From Lysinibacillus fusiformis (GTDB taxonomy: Bacteria; Bacillota; Bacilli; Bacillales_A; Planococcaceae): a stretch of DNA of 64,000 bases. Below the pieces are notes generated by a model. The model did not search any database. It saw only the letters and a program-made list of their open reading frames with translations, and was not told the DNA's origin. Below are positions 37,651 to 45,998 of the stretch, in pieces; the stretch's first letter is position 1; each line of letters begins with the position of its first letter. The position numbers and the translations under genes were made by a program. The stretch spans positions 1,674,001-1,738,000 of the forward strand of contig NZ_CP070490.1 of the NCBI RefSeq assembly GCF_016925635.1. Direction: 5' to 3'.

Positions 37651-37677
37651 AGAGGCTATCAATTAAAGATAGCCTCT
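37651..37677. terminator. Terminator-like hairpin, right copy
   Basis: Stem AGAGGCTATC with GATAGCCTCT around AATTAAA; differs from the left copy only in the loop. It lies immediately downstream of the minus-strand CheR-type gene. Confidence 0.7.
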
Positions 37678-37683
37678 TACTCG

Positions 37684-38544
37684 TTAATACATTTTTTGAT
37701 AAATTCTTTCGTTGCCTGCAATTTCACTATATTTTGAAATGACCTCTTCAAATCGCAATGTTTCTTTATCCCCTAAGCATAAAAATCCTTCGTCACTTAG
37801 ACTTTCATAAAACAATTGATGTACCTGACTCTGCAGCTTAGGTGAAAAATAAATAAGAACATTTCTGCACAGGACGACATGAAATTCATTAAATGAATGA
37901 TCTGTTACTAAATTATGTTGAGCAAAAATAATATTTTTCAATAATGTTGGATGGAAGTAAGCATATTGATAATCTGTTTGATAGTATTCTGAAAAAGCAT
38001 GGGCACCTCCAGCCAGCATATAGTTTTTCGTATATGCCTGCATTTTATGAATTGGAAAAGCACCTTTCTTAGCCTTTTCTAATACTTGCTCATTCATATC
38101 TGTTGCATAAATAACAGCTCTCTCTATAAGCCCCTCTTCCTGCAGCAAGATGGCCATAGAATATACTTCTTCACCTGTCGCACACCCTGCATGCCAAATA
38201 CGGATTTCTGGATATTCTCGCAAAACTGGGATGACCGTTTCACGAAAAGCTTTAAAAAAGCTAGGGTTACGAAACATCTCCGTTACATTTATCGAAAAAT
38301 CATTCAATAGCTGCTCTAAAAATTCTTTATCATGAATGACCTTTTCCTGTACGCGAGAAATCGTTGGAATGTTATTGATCCCCATTCTATTGTAGATTCT
38401 ACGCGAAATGGATGAACGATTATATTGACGAAAATCATAACCAGATAAACGATAAATAGCCTCTAGTAACAAATCAATTTCTAAATTTGTCTGCTTATTT
38501 AATTGTATATTTTGCTCCAAAGGCTGAAATTGTTCCATGTTCAT
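37684..38544 (-). CDS. CheR-type methyltransferase (RsbM-like)
   Basis: A protein of 286 residues: an N-terminal helical domain (YDFRQYNRSSISRRI and NRMGI), and an SAM-binding domain with IWHAGCATGEEVYSMA, YATDMNEQVL, a Leu/Asn-rich NIIFAQHNLV and VLCRNVLIYF, all typical of CheR. It overlaps the hybrid kinase gene by 1 bp (TAATG), so the two are translated together. In B. cereus an equivalent enzyme, RsbM, methylates the hybrid kinase RsbK to dampen stress signalling; that role is inferred here. An alternative start, ATG 38538, has better ribosome-site spacing. Confidence 0.87.
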   Translation of the reverse strand: MNMEQFQPLEQNIQLNKQTNLEIDLLLEAIYRLSGYDFRQYNRSSISRRIYNRMGINNIPTISRVQEKVIHDKEFLEQLLNDFSINVTEMFRNPSFFKAFRETVIPVLREYPEIRIWHAGCATGEEVYSMAILLQEEGLIERAVIYATDMNEQVLEKAKKGAFPIHKMQAYTKNYMLAGGAHAFSEYYQTDYQYAYFHPTLLKNIIFAQHNLVTDHSFNEFHVVLCRNVLIYFSPKLQSQVHQLFYESLSDEGFLCLGDKETLRFEEVISKYSEIAGNERIYQKMY

Positions 38545-41285
38545 TAACTCCCCTTAGAAACCAACCATACTCTTAAAACTGATATTAATTGATCTAAATT
38601 TAATGGCTTACTAATATAATCAGATGCACCTGCCTGCAATGATTTATCACGATCATTTTTCATCGCCTTAGCAGTCAATGCAATGATCGGCAAATCAATA
38701 CGCTTCATTTGCTGACGAATTATAGTCATCGCTTCATAGCCATCCATATTAGGCATCATGATATCCATCAGAACAAGATCAATATCAGGATTAGCTTGCA
38801 AGACCTCTAAACATTCTAGCCCATCTTTGGCAACTAGAATATGCATACCTCTTTTTTCTAATGCTGTTTTCAACGCATAAATATTACGGTTATCATCATC
38901 AACGATTAAGATATTCTTCCCTTGGAAAACCTCTACCTCTTGTTGAAGGGCTTCTTCCATTGCTTGTGGTTGCTCTGTTGCTTCTTCCTCTTTCACCGTC
39001 GTAGCAGCCACTTCGTTCATGGCAAGCTTTTGGCAATGCTCCTCTTCGATTCCATTTGGTAGACTTGGAATTGTTAACCTAAAGCTACTACCTTGTCCTT
39101 CAGCGCTTTGCAACGTAATCCAGCCACCAAGTAATTTGGCAAACTCCTTACAAATAGAAAGTCCAAGGCCTGTTCCACCATATTTTCGAACTGTAGCTCC
39201 ATCTGCTTGCTGGAATGATTCAAAAATCAGCTGATGTTTGTCTTTTGGAATACCTATTCCTGTGTCTGAAACAGTAATTTCTAGCCAATCTGTACTTATA
39301 TCCTGCATATTGTTTGTTAGTTGTTGTGGTGTAAGCTGGTTAATATCTAATGTGACAGATCCATGCTCAGTAAATTTAAAGGCATTAGATAATAAATTCT
39401 TTAAGATTTGCTGGAATCTCTTTTCATCTGTATAGAATATATCTACTACATGATCTGCCTTTGAAATATGGAATGCTAAGTTTTTCTTCATCGCAACTGG
39501 TGCAAAGGTATGTTCAATTTGCACAGGTACTTCGCTCATATTGACTTCATTAAAAATAATATCAAGCTTTCCAGCCTCGACTTTAGATAAATCTAAAATG
39601 TCATTGATTAGAGCAAGCAAGTCCTCCCCTGAAGAATGAATAACTTTAGCAAATTCTGCTTCCTCGTCTGTTAGGTTGTGTTGGCTATTTTCTGCTAGCA
39701 TCTCTGATAAGATTAATATGCTATTTAAAGGTGTTCTTAATTCATGTGACATATTAGCTAAAAATTCGGATTTGTAATTGGAGTTAAGAATAAGTTGCTC
39801 TGCACTTTCTTCTAATTCCTTCTTCGCCTTCTCTAGCTCTCTTGATTTAGACTCAGCCTCTTTCGTGCGCTCTTCAAGCTGCTCATTAATCATTGTCAGC
39901 TCTTCCGTCTGCATTTGTAATTCTTCTGATTGTGTCTGAAGCTCTTCTGATTGAACCTGTAATTCCTCTGTCATTGCTCTCGATTCATTTAATAGACGAA
40001 CAATTTCCATACGCCCTAAAACGCTATTCACTGTTAGTCCAAAGGTTTCAGTGACTTGTCTAACTAATTCTTGCTGTAACTTACTGAATTTAGCCATTGT
40101 TGCTATTTCAACAACCGCTATGACTTCATTTTCAAAAATAATAGGGATCAATAAAATATTTTGTGGTCTTATTTCACCTATTCCTGTACTAATTAAACGA
40201 TAGTCTTTTGGAATATTATCATAGAATAACACTCTTTTTTCTAATGCACATTGACCGATTAATCCCTGTCCTATTTTAAAGCTCTCCATGCCAACACCAT
40301 CATCCATGTCAGCAAAAGCAGCCTTTTTCACAAATTGTACTTGGTTCTCTGTTACTTCTCGAACATAGAATGCGCCAAGGGATGCTTGTGTTTTCTGCGC
40401 TACTTCTGACAGGAAGGTTTCCGCCAATTTTGTAATTGCTGAAATGCCTTGATAATTTGTCACGATTTCAGCAACATTACTTTGTAGCCATTCTCTCTTT
40501 TCCACTGACTCTAAAAGATTATTCGTTGCATCAGCAAGTTCATTCACTTCATCATTAGTATTCACATGGATTCTTCTCTTGAAATCACCTTTTGTAGCGG
40601 CTATTTCCTGAATCGTTTGTGTTACTTCCGTTATCGTTTTTACTATCGAACGGGATATCCCACTAGCTATTGCAATGGCTATTGTAGACACTAAAATTAA
40701 GATCCCAAATAAACCACTTGTTAATTTATTATTTTGTTTGTCTAACTGACTTGCCTTTGCCTGTGTATAAGCATTTTCAGTGGCGCGGAATGAATCAAAT
40801 AATTTGCGCATTTTCTCCATATCTTGACGACCATTATCTACTTTAAAAAATTCATTTAATGCTTCTACATTATTATCCTTTTTATATTGAATAGTTGGTT
40901 CGCCTGCAGTGGCAATCCAATGTTCAATTGTTTCCTCTATCTCTTTTAGTTTGTCCTGCTGATTTGGTTTATCTTTCATTTGTTGATAGAGATCATTAAA
41001 ATCTATTTTCCAATTCTCAGCTGCATTATCATAGGGTTCCAAATAACTTTGCTTACCCGTAATGATGAAAGCACGCTGACTCGATTCCATATCCAATATA
41101 TATTTTTCAATTTCGTTCGTTAAAGATAGAACATTGGAATCGTACTTAATAATATAATTTCTTTCCTTTTGCAGAGATGTAATTTGATTATTTAATATGA
41201 CAACCGTCGCAAGTAAGCAAAGAATGATTACGATATAACCTAATGTAATCTTTGAGCGTATACCCAATTTCAATCTATTTAACAT
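38544..41285 (-). CDS. Hybrid sensor histidine kinase (RsbK-like)
   Basis: A protein of 913 residues. Order of domains: transmembrane helix (about 15-35), CHASE3-like extracellular helices (about 38-185, with MESSQRAFIITGK), second helix (about 190-210), HAMP, GAF (about 285-425), a glutamine-rich coiled coil with repeated QSEELQTQSEELQMQ, phosphoacceptor MSHELRTPLNS, ATPase with DTGIGIPKDK and GTGLGLSI, and a C-terminal receiver (IVDDDNRNIYAL, LMDIMMPNMDGYEAM). The layout agrees with RsbK of B. cereus, which drives sigma-B through RsbY. It is the first gene of a two-gene operon with the methyltransferase. Confidence 0.9.
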   Translation of the reverse strand: MLNRLKLGIRSKITLGYIVIILCLLATVVILNNQITSLQKERNYIIKYDSNVLSLTNEIEKYILDMESSQRAFIITGKQSYLEPYDNAAENWKIDFNDLYQQMKDKPNQQDKLKEIEETIEHWIATAGEPTIQYKKDNNVEALNEFFKVDNGRQDMEKMRKLFDSFRATENAYTQAKASQLDKQNNKLTSGLFGILILVSTIAIAIASGISRSIVKTITEVTQTIQEIAATKGDFKRRIHVNTNDEVNELADATNNLLESVEKREWLQSNVAEIVTNYQGISAITKLAETFLSEVAQKTQASLGAFYVREVTENQVQFVKKAAFADMDDGVGMESFKIGQGLIGQCALEKRVLFYDNIPKDYRLISTGIGEIRPQNILLIPIIFENEVIAVVEIATMAKFSKLQQELVRQVTETFGLTVNSVLGRMEIVRLLNESRAMTEELQVQSEELQTQSEELQMQTEELTMINEQLEERTKEAESKSRELEKAKKELEESAEQLILNSNYKSEFLANMSHELRTPLNSILILSEMLAENSQHNLTDEEAEFAKVIHSSGEDLLALINDILDLSKVEAGKLDIIFNEVNMSEVPVQIEHTFAPVAMKKNLAFHISKADHVVDIFYTDEKRFQQILKNLLSNAFKFTEHGSVTLDINQLTPQQLTNNMQDISTDWLEITVSDTGIGIPKDKHQLIFESFQQADGATVRKYGGTGLGLSICKEFAKLLGGWITLQSAEGQGSSFRLTIPSLPNGIEEEHCQKLAMNEVAATTVKEEEATEQPQAMEEALQQEVEVFQGKNILIVDDDNRNIYALKTALEKRGMHILVAKDGLECLEVLQANPDIDLVLMDIMMPNMDGYEAMTIIRQQMKRIDLPIIALTAKAMKNDRDKSLQAGASDYISKPLNLDQLISVLRVWLVSKGS

Positions 41286-41469
41286 TTGGTTTTCCTACCT
41301 TTACCTTTCTTGAACTCTATTATTATTACTAGTATACATGCAAAAATAACTGATTAGCTCTTCTTTTAGGACTCGTAACAAGAAATTTTGCTTATTTTGT
41401 ATTAATAAGTCTATGCATTTTTCATATACATTTTATATTGAACTATTTCTAATTAAGGAGAGAAAACAT

Positions 41470-42660
41470 GTGGATATTATCGTAAGGCCAGGAGATTCAC
41501 TTTGGCATTTCAGTGAAGTGTTTAAAATACCTCTTCAACTCATTTTAGATTCCAATGAAAATATAAATCCCCAATTTTTAAGAGTTGGACAACGCGTTCG
41601 GATTCCTGGTTTTGTGACCAACAACTATCAAATTAAACAAGGGGACTCTTTTTGGCGGATTGCCCAGAGTCGAAACCTTCCCCTAGTCGCCCTATTACTC
41701 GTTAATCCTGGTCTCAATCCAAATCGCTTACAAATCGGTCAAATGATTCGCATACCTCAACGGATTACATGGCGTTTAGTTGAAGGTAAGCAAAATTACA
41801 CGTATACCCATATGATGAATGATCTCAGAAAGCTCCTTGATGCCTATCCTTTTCTTCATAGTTCAAACATTGGCAGTTCCGTTTTAGGGAAAGAGCTACC
41901 TGAGCTGACAATGGGCCATGGTGCAAAACGTGTTCACTATAATGGCTCCTTCCATGCGAATGAATGGATTACTACACCTATTATTCTAACATTTTTAAAT
42001 GACTATTTGCTCGCTCTCACCAATCAAAGTAGTATTCGTGGTATTTCTCCATTCTCTCTTTATCAGCAAGCATTCCTTTCCATCGTACCAATGGTGAATC
42101 CTGATGGGGTTGATTTAGTGATACAAGGCCCACCAAATGATGAAGCGTTAAGAAATCAACTGATTGCATGGAATAATGCTAGCGCTGATTTTTCTGGCTG
42201 GAAAGCAAACATTCATGGAATTGATTTAAATGACCAATTTCCTGCAGAATGGGAGCTTGAAAGTGCCCGTAATCCAAAAACACCAGGGCCAAGAGATTAT
42301 GGAGGTGAAAGACCATTATCTGAACCTGAAGCCATTGCAATGGCTGATTTGACCAAGCAACGTGATTTTTCTAGAGTATTAGCCTTTCACACACAGGGAC
42401 GCGTCATATATTGGGGCTTTGAAAATCTAGAGCCCCCCGAATCAGAGGTTCTTGTCAATGAATTTAGTAGAGTAAGTGGTTATGAGCCCGTTCAATCTGC
42501 TGGAAGCTATGCTGGCTATAAGGATTGGTTTATCCAGGATTGGCGTAGACCTGGCTTCACTGTTGAGTTAGGCAGTGGCACAAACCCTTTACCAGTCAGT
42601 CAGTTTGATGACATTTACGAGGAATCTTTAGGGATTTTTCTTGCTGCGTTGTATATGTAA
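41470..42660 (+). CDS. LysM/M14 gamma-D-glutamyl-diamino-acid endopeptidase I
   Basis: A protein of 396 residues. Two LysM modules come first (IIVRPGDSLWHFSEVF, about 2-45, and YQIKQGDSFWRIAQSRN, about 50-95), then an M14 zinc carboxypeptidase fold (about 110-396) with the zinc ligands in SFHANEWITTP and the later His in AFHTQGRVIYWG, and the catalytic Glu in FTVELGSGTNP. It corresponds to endopeptidase I of Bacillus sphaericus, which cuts the gamma-D-Glu-(L)-meso-diaminopimelate bond in cell-wall peptides during sporulation. GTG at 41470 after AAGGAG gives the same length as recalled for that enzyme. There is no signal peptide, as expected for the sporangial enzyme. Confidence 0.93.
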   Translation: MDIIVRPGDSLWHFSEVFKIPLQLILDSNENINPQFLRVGQRVRIPGFVTNNYQIKQGDSFWRIAQSRNLPLVALLLVNPGLNPNRLQIGQMIRIPQRITWRLVEGKQNYTYTHMMNDLRKLLDAYPFLHSSNIGSSVLGKELPELTMGHGAKRVHYNGSFHANEWITTPIILTFLNDYLLALTNQSSIRGISPFSLYQQAFLSIVPMVNPDGVDLVIQGPPNDEALRNQLIAWNNASADFSGWKANIHGIDLNDQFPAEWELESARNPKTPGPRDYGGERPLSEPEAIAMADLTKQRDFSRVLAFHTQGRVIYWGFENLEPPESEVLVNEFSRVSGYEPVQSAGSYAGYKDWFIQDWRRPGFTVELGSGTNPLPVSQFDDIYEESLGIFLAALYM

Positions 42661-42671
42661 AAAGAGTAATC

Positions 42672-42728
42672 AAACTCCATTCACTAAGAAACGGTCCTTT
42701 TGGGCTTTTCTGCGAATGGAGTTTTTTT
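42672..42728 (+). terminator. Terminator of endopeptidase I gene
   Basis: An 11-bp stem AAACTCCATTC with GAATGGAGTTT around a loop of about 31 nt, followed by a T-run. Confidence 0.75.
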
Positions 42729-42771
42729 ATAGGAAGGTCTCGTCATGGCTAAAAAAGTGAAATAAATTACT

Positions 42772-42808
42772 TTGACAGACAGAGTAATGTTTGTTACTAT
42801 TACTCTGT
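42772..42808 (+). promoter_or_regulatory. Promoter and operator of the PadR operon
   Basis: TTGACA (42772-42777), 17 bp, TACTAT (42795-42800). A perfect inverted repeat ACAGAGTAAT (42779-42788) and ATTACTCTGT (42799-42808) brackets the spacer and -10. It is placed for autorepression by the PadR-type product. Confidence 0.65.
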
Positions 42809-42840
42809 CAGATAGAGCAATAAATTAAAGTAGGTGACTT

Positions 42841-43170
42841 ATGGTTCGCAGTGATATTATCCGAGGACATTTGGATTCGATTATTTTACGGCTAATTTCA
42901 GAAAAAGACCGTTATGGCTACGAAATTTCTCAGGAAATAAGTCTCCGTACAAACAATCGGTTTCAAATCAAGGAAGCAACTTTGTATGCTGTTTTTCAAC
43001 GTCTCGAAAAAAAGGAAATTATTGAAGCCTATTATGGAGATGTCTCACACGGAGGCAAAAGAAAGTATTACCGTATTACCTCATTAGGTAAAGCCTATTT
43101 AAATGAGCTAGTGAAAGAATGGTCGGAAGTAAAAGAAATAATCGATTTATTTATGGAGGGCTTAGAATGA
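42841..43170 (+). CDS. PadR-family transcriptional regulator
   Basis: A protein of 109 residues with the PadR winged helix (IILRLISEKDRYGYEISQEI, cited in part: LISEKDRYGYEIS; ATLYAVFQRLEKKEII; GGKRKYYRITSLGK) and a short C-terminal dimerisation helix. The stop overlaps the next start by 4 bp (ATGA), so it is co-translated with the HAAS protein gene, the usual partnership. The inverted repeat at 42779-42808 is the likely operator. Confidence 0.92.
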   Translation: MVRSDIIRGHLDSIILRLISEKDRYGYEISQEISLRTNNRFQIKEATLYAVFQRLEKKEIIEAYYGDVSHGGKRKYYRITSLGKAYLNELVKEWSEVKEIIDLFMEGLE

Positions 43171-43574
43171 AAAGAATAAAAAACCATATTGATGAGCTTT
43201 TTAAAGACATTCCTCGTAATAACGAAACGGAAATGGTTAAACAAGAAATCATTGAAAATCTCGAAGAAAAAGTATTTTATTTGATGGATCAAGGGAAAGA
43301 ACAAGAAGATGCCATCAATAAAGCCATCGTAGAATTTGGAGATATTGAAGACTTAAAGCAAGAATTAGGTGTTAAAGAGCCAGCAAAGAAAAGCATGGCT
43401 AAATTAAATCTAGAATTTTCAATTTGGGGTAGTGGCTTAATCATTGCATTTTTTATTTTTATTAATCTTTATTACACACCACATACAATTTGGGCAATCT
43501 ATCCGATTTTCGCCATTCTTTGGTGGCCTTTATCTATGTACTTTGTGTGGTCCCGCAAGAAATGGGGTGAATAA
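43167..43574 (+). CDS. HAAS/DUF1700-type protein with 2TM tail
   Basis: A protein of 135 residues. An N-terminal HAAS domain (about 1-70: HIDELFKDIPRNNETEMVKQ and INKAIVEFGDIEDLKQELG) is followed by a two-helix membrane segment containing IWAIYPIFAILWWPLSMYF. The start ATG 43167 overlaps the padR stop; a longer upstream reading lies inside padR. Its membrane tail is the same repeat unit found four times in the next gene product. Confidence 0.85.
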   Translation: MKRIKNHIDELFKDIPRNNETEMVKQEIIENLEEKVFYLMDQGKEQEDAINKAIVEFGDIEDLKQELGVKEPAKKSMAKLNLEFSIWGSGLIIAFFIFINLYYTPHTIWAIYPIFAILWWPLSMYFVWSRKKWGE

Positions 43575-43576
43575 AC

Positions 43577-44233
43577 ATGAGGAACTTTATTAACTTTTCT
43601 ATAGCTGGGAGCTTGATGACAATGATTTTTTTAGGGATTGTTAATTATACGACATCTCCTCAAACAATGTGGTTTATATACCCATGCTTATTGCTACTAC
43701 TATGGCCAATTACTTTATTCTTTATGGCTAAAAAATTGTATAAACAATACTCAATCGTTTGTAGTGCCTTAATTATTGCGTTTCTTATAGTTGAAAATTA
43801 TTTATACGCACCGAATCATTTATGGTTTGTCTATGCTATTTATCCAATTATCTGGTGGCCAATTCTAATGTACTTAGATGAAAAGGCTAAAACGTTAAAA
43901 ACAGCACTAATTGGCTGTGCTTCTACAATCATCTATTACACTATACTGAATATCATTGTATCTCCTCAATATCCTTGGGCAATTTATCCTGCATTTTTAG
44001 TGATATGGTGGCCTCTAGCTTTATATCACGCACAACGAAAAACCTTTGTAGCATTCTCCGTTACAGCTACTATACTAATTAGTATCTTTTTCATTACAGT
44101 TAACGTTGTTTCTTCACCAGATGTTATATGGGCAATCTACCCTATTTTTGTTACGCTATGGTGGCCTCTAAGTATGTACTTTTATGTGTATAAAAGAAGA
44201 ATGTATCATACTACTTTTATGAAACGCATGTAA
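43577..44233 (+). CDS. Membrane protein of four tandem 2TM repeats
   Basis: A protein of 218 residues made almost entirely of four repeats of about 50 residues, each with two helices and a conserved core: MWFIYPCLLLLLWPITLFF, LWFVYAIYPIIWWPILMYL, PWAIYPAFLVIWWPLALYH and IWAIYPIFVTLWWPLSMYF. The preceding gene carries a fifth unit. It follows that gene by 2 bp and belongs to the PadR operon. Function unknown; the repeat expansion suggests a membrane scaffold or sensor regulated together with PadR. Confidence 0.8.
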   Translation: MRNFINFSIAGSLMTMIFLGIVNYTTSPQTMWFIYPCLLLLLWPITLFFMAKKLYKQYSIVCSALIIAFLIVENYLYAPNHLWFVYAIYPIIWWPILMYLDEKAKTLKTALIGCASTIIYYTILNIIVSPQYPWAIYPAFLVIWWPLALYHAQRKTFVAFSVTATILISIFFITVNVVSSPDVIWAIYPIFVTLWWPLSMYFYVYKRRMYHTTFMKRM

Positions 44234-44362
44234 AGAAGGTATTCTATGAAAACTTTAAAAAATATCTTGTCTTAATCATGAGCACCTGTATTTCCAACAT
44301 GGACATCATTTGTTTAATTGCTATATAATTTACTTATTAAATATTTTAACGGACGTGATTAT

Positions 44363-44770
44363 ATGGCAGAAAGTCTAAACAATGTAGAAATTATTATGAA
44401 AGAAATGCTAGAAATACAGCAGAAGTCAAAAATGTTTGTAGATCTTTTATCTGAAGGGGAAGCGTTATCACAAAACCAATTAATATTGCTTCTGCAACTA
44501 AAAATAAATGATGGGATGAAGGCAACAGAAATTGCTGATTTCTTTAGTGTAACCCCCGGAGCTGTAACTTCCATGTGCGATAAATTGGAAAAGCTAGAGC
44601 TAATTCAACGAATTAGAGAAAATAATGATCGACGTGTGGTCATCATGGCTTTAACAAATACTGGTGACATGAAAGTCCAAGAAATCTTTTTAAAGTTTTC
44701 TCAGGATAAACTGATAGACATGGCCAAAATCTTACGTGAAGTAAACCAATTAATGAATAAAATTCTTTAG
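44363..44770 (+). CDS. MarR-family regulator
   Basis: A protein of 135 residues with the MarR winged helix: MKATEIADFFSVTPGAVTSMCDKLEKLELIQR (cited parts: TEIADFFSVTPGAVTSMCDKL) and wing RIRENNDRRVVIMALT. ATG at 44363 has a weak ribosome site (GGACGTGA). It is followed by a terminator and then by the long palindrome at 44849-44903, which is a candidate operator for it. A ligand is not evident. Confidence 0.9.
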   Translation: MAESLNNVEIIMKEMLEIQQKSKMFVDLLSEGEALSQNQLILLLQLKINDGMKATEIADFFSVTPGAVTSMCDKLEKLELIQRIRENNDRRVVIMALTNTGDMKVQEIFLKFSQDKLIDMAKILREVNQLMNKIL

Positions 44771-44798
44771 GATTTCAACAAATTGAAATCCTTTTTTT
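44769..44798 (+). terminator. Terminator of marR-type gene
   Basis: A 10-bp perfect stem AGGATTTCAA with TTGAAATCCT and seven T; it overlaps the stop codon. Confidence 0.85.
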
Positions 44799-44848
44799 AT
44801 TGCTCAACTTTTAGGCAATGCTTTTGTTCTTGACAAATGGAAGTTACA

Positions 44849-44903
44849 TATAATTTAATTAATATATATTTTAATAATTAAAATATATATTAATTAAATT
44901 ATA
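44849..44903. promoter_or_regulatory. Perfect 55-bp AT-only palindrome in promoter region
   Basis: Two arms of 26 bp are exact reverse complements around the 3-bp centre TAA (44875-44877). The sequence contains only A and T and includes TTAATTAA-like MarR half-sites. A -35-like TTGACA (44830-44835) precedes it, so it covers the -10 and start region and ends just before the GAGGTG ribosome site of the next gene. Confidence 0.75.
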
Positions 44904-44917
44904 ATGAGGTGAATTTT

Positions 44918-45577
44918 TTGTTTCAAAAACTCCGTACCCTAACACAAACGAATGGCTCTATTAAACATTTGGATGCTGGTTATGAACAATTAAATATTCG
45001 AGGAGCTGTATCGCTACATCAAGAAGTACACTTAAAAAAAGTGTCCACACATGGTCATAGCTCCTTTTATTATCCAGTTACTGCGCAGGTATTTAACAGC
45101 ACTGGCTCGTGTGCGTTAAAGGATTATTGTGAAATCGAAGAACTGACAAATGCCGGTAATATTAAAATACGTAATGGTCTAATCCAAAAAATCAATAGTT
45201 CTGGAAAACTAATGGTTGAGGGGGAATTACAAAGCGAGCAATTTGACGCTATAGGAATAGTGAAGGCTGCGGAAATAATCGCTCATCATTTTCATTTGAA
45301 GTTATCAGGAGAAAGTGAAATTGGCAGGTTAATGGCTGAAAATGTGATAATCGAAAAGGATAAGATGACGCTTCTTCCATTATTTAAGAAAATGTTACGT
45401 TGTCACACGGTAAGCGGTAAACACCTACAATTCTCTAATACAAAGGCTGAGTTTGTGGAAGGTGAAGTGGTACAAGTAGGGGAAAATTGTGTAATCGGGA
45501 CACTTTCCTACACAGATGATTATTCGATTGCTTCAAGTGCAAAGGTGCATCACATTATACGGAGGGAAAAAGAGTGA
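44918..45577 (+). CDS. Polymer-forming (bactofilin-like) protein
   Basis: A protein of 219 residues without signal peptide or membrane helix, built from short alternating beta-strands with Gly/Asn/Ser turns (NSTGSCALKDYCEIEELTNAGNIKIRNG, cited in part: GSCALKDYCEIEELTNAGN), the look of polymer-forming cytoskeletal/bactofilin-type beta-helices. TTG at 44918, about 7 bases after GAGGTG, is preferred; GTG 44909 overlaps that site. It overlaps the next gene by 4 bp. Control through the palindrome just upstream, perhaps by the adjacent MarR-type protein, is inferred. Confidence 0.65.
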   Translation: MFQKLRTLTQTNGSIKHLDAGYEQLNIRGAVSLHQEVHLKKVSTHGHSSFYYPVTAQVFNSTGSCALKDYCEIEELTNAGNIKIRNGLIQKINSSGKLMVEGELQSEQFDAIGIVKAAEIIAHHFHLKLSGESEIGRLMAENVIIEKDKMTLLPLFKKMLRCHTVSGKHLQFSNTKAEFVEGEVVQVGENCVIGTLSYTDDYSIASSAKVHHIIRREKE

Positions 45578-45855
45578 CACTCCTAAAAATGCTAAAGGCT
45601 TTTTTTTGCTTATTAGCTTTAGTGGTATTATCTGTACTTTATGTTGGATTACTTTTCAGTGCTGGCTTATCCATAATCGCTGGCTTTTTACGAACTTTCG
45701 GACTAGAACAAATTAAAATGGGCCTCTGGTATGGCGTAGATCTTCCAGTTATGTTCAGCATTCCCTTCTCACTATTAATAGCTCTACTGCTGTTCTTTTG
45801 TGCCACATATATTAAACGTTCTATAGTTTTTTGTTTATCAAACCTTCGAATATAG
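45574..45855 (+). CDS. Small two-helix membrane protein
   Basis: A protein of 93 residues from GTG 45574, overlapping the stop of the preceding gene (GTGA), with two hydrophobic helices (about 8-38 and 55-85). Translation coupling implies it works with the polymer-forming protein, perhaps as its membrane anchor. I do not recognise a family. Confidence 0.7.
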   Translation: MTLLKMLKAFFCLLALVVLSVLYVGLLFSAGLSIIAGFLRTFGLEQIKMGLWYGVDLPVMFSIPFSLLIALLLFFCATYIKRSIVFCLSNLRI

Positions 45856-45867
45856 AGCAATAAAAGA

Positions 45868-45900
45868 AGTAAGCATATTTTGGGGCGGAATATGCTTACT
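45868..45900. terminator. Hairpin after the polymer-forming operon
   Basis: A 12-bp perfect stem AGTAAGCATATT with AATATGCTTACT around TTGGGGCGG. There is no clear T-run, so termination is likely but not certain. Confidence 0.55.
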
Positions 45901-45998
45901 CTCAACAACTTTAAATTAAATTTATTACAAGTACACATAAAATATTGAACAGCATGAAGGATCATTTTATTAGCTGATTCACATTTTTATCAGCACGG

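Noticed and set aside
35912..41285. A complete sigB operon around the RsbY/M/K-like genes
   Set aside because: No rsbV, rsbW or sigB reading frame is present between 32.5 and 42 kb.
45639..45965. Minus-strand frame opposite the small membrane protein gene
   Set aside because: It is a shadow of the GTG-started, translationally coupled gene at 45574-45855.
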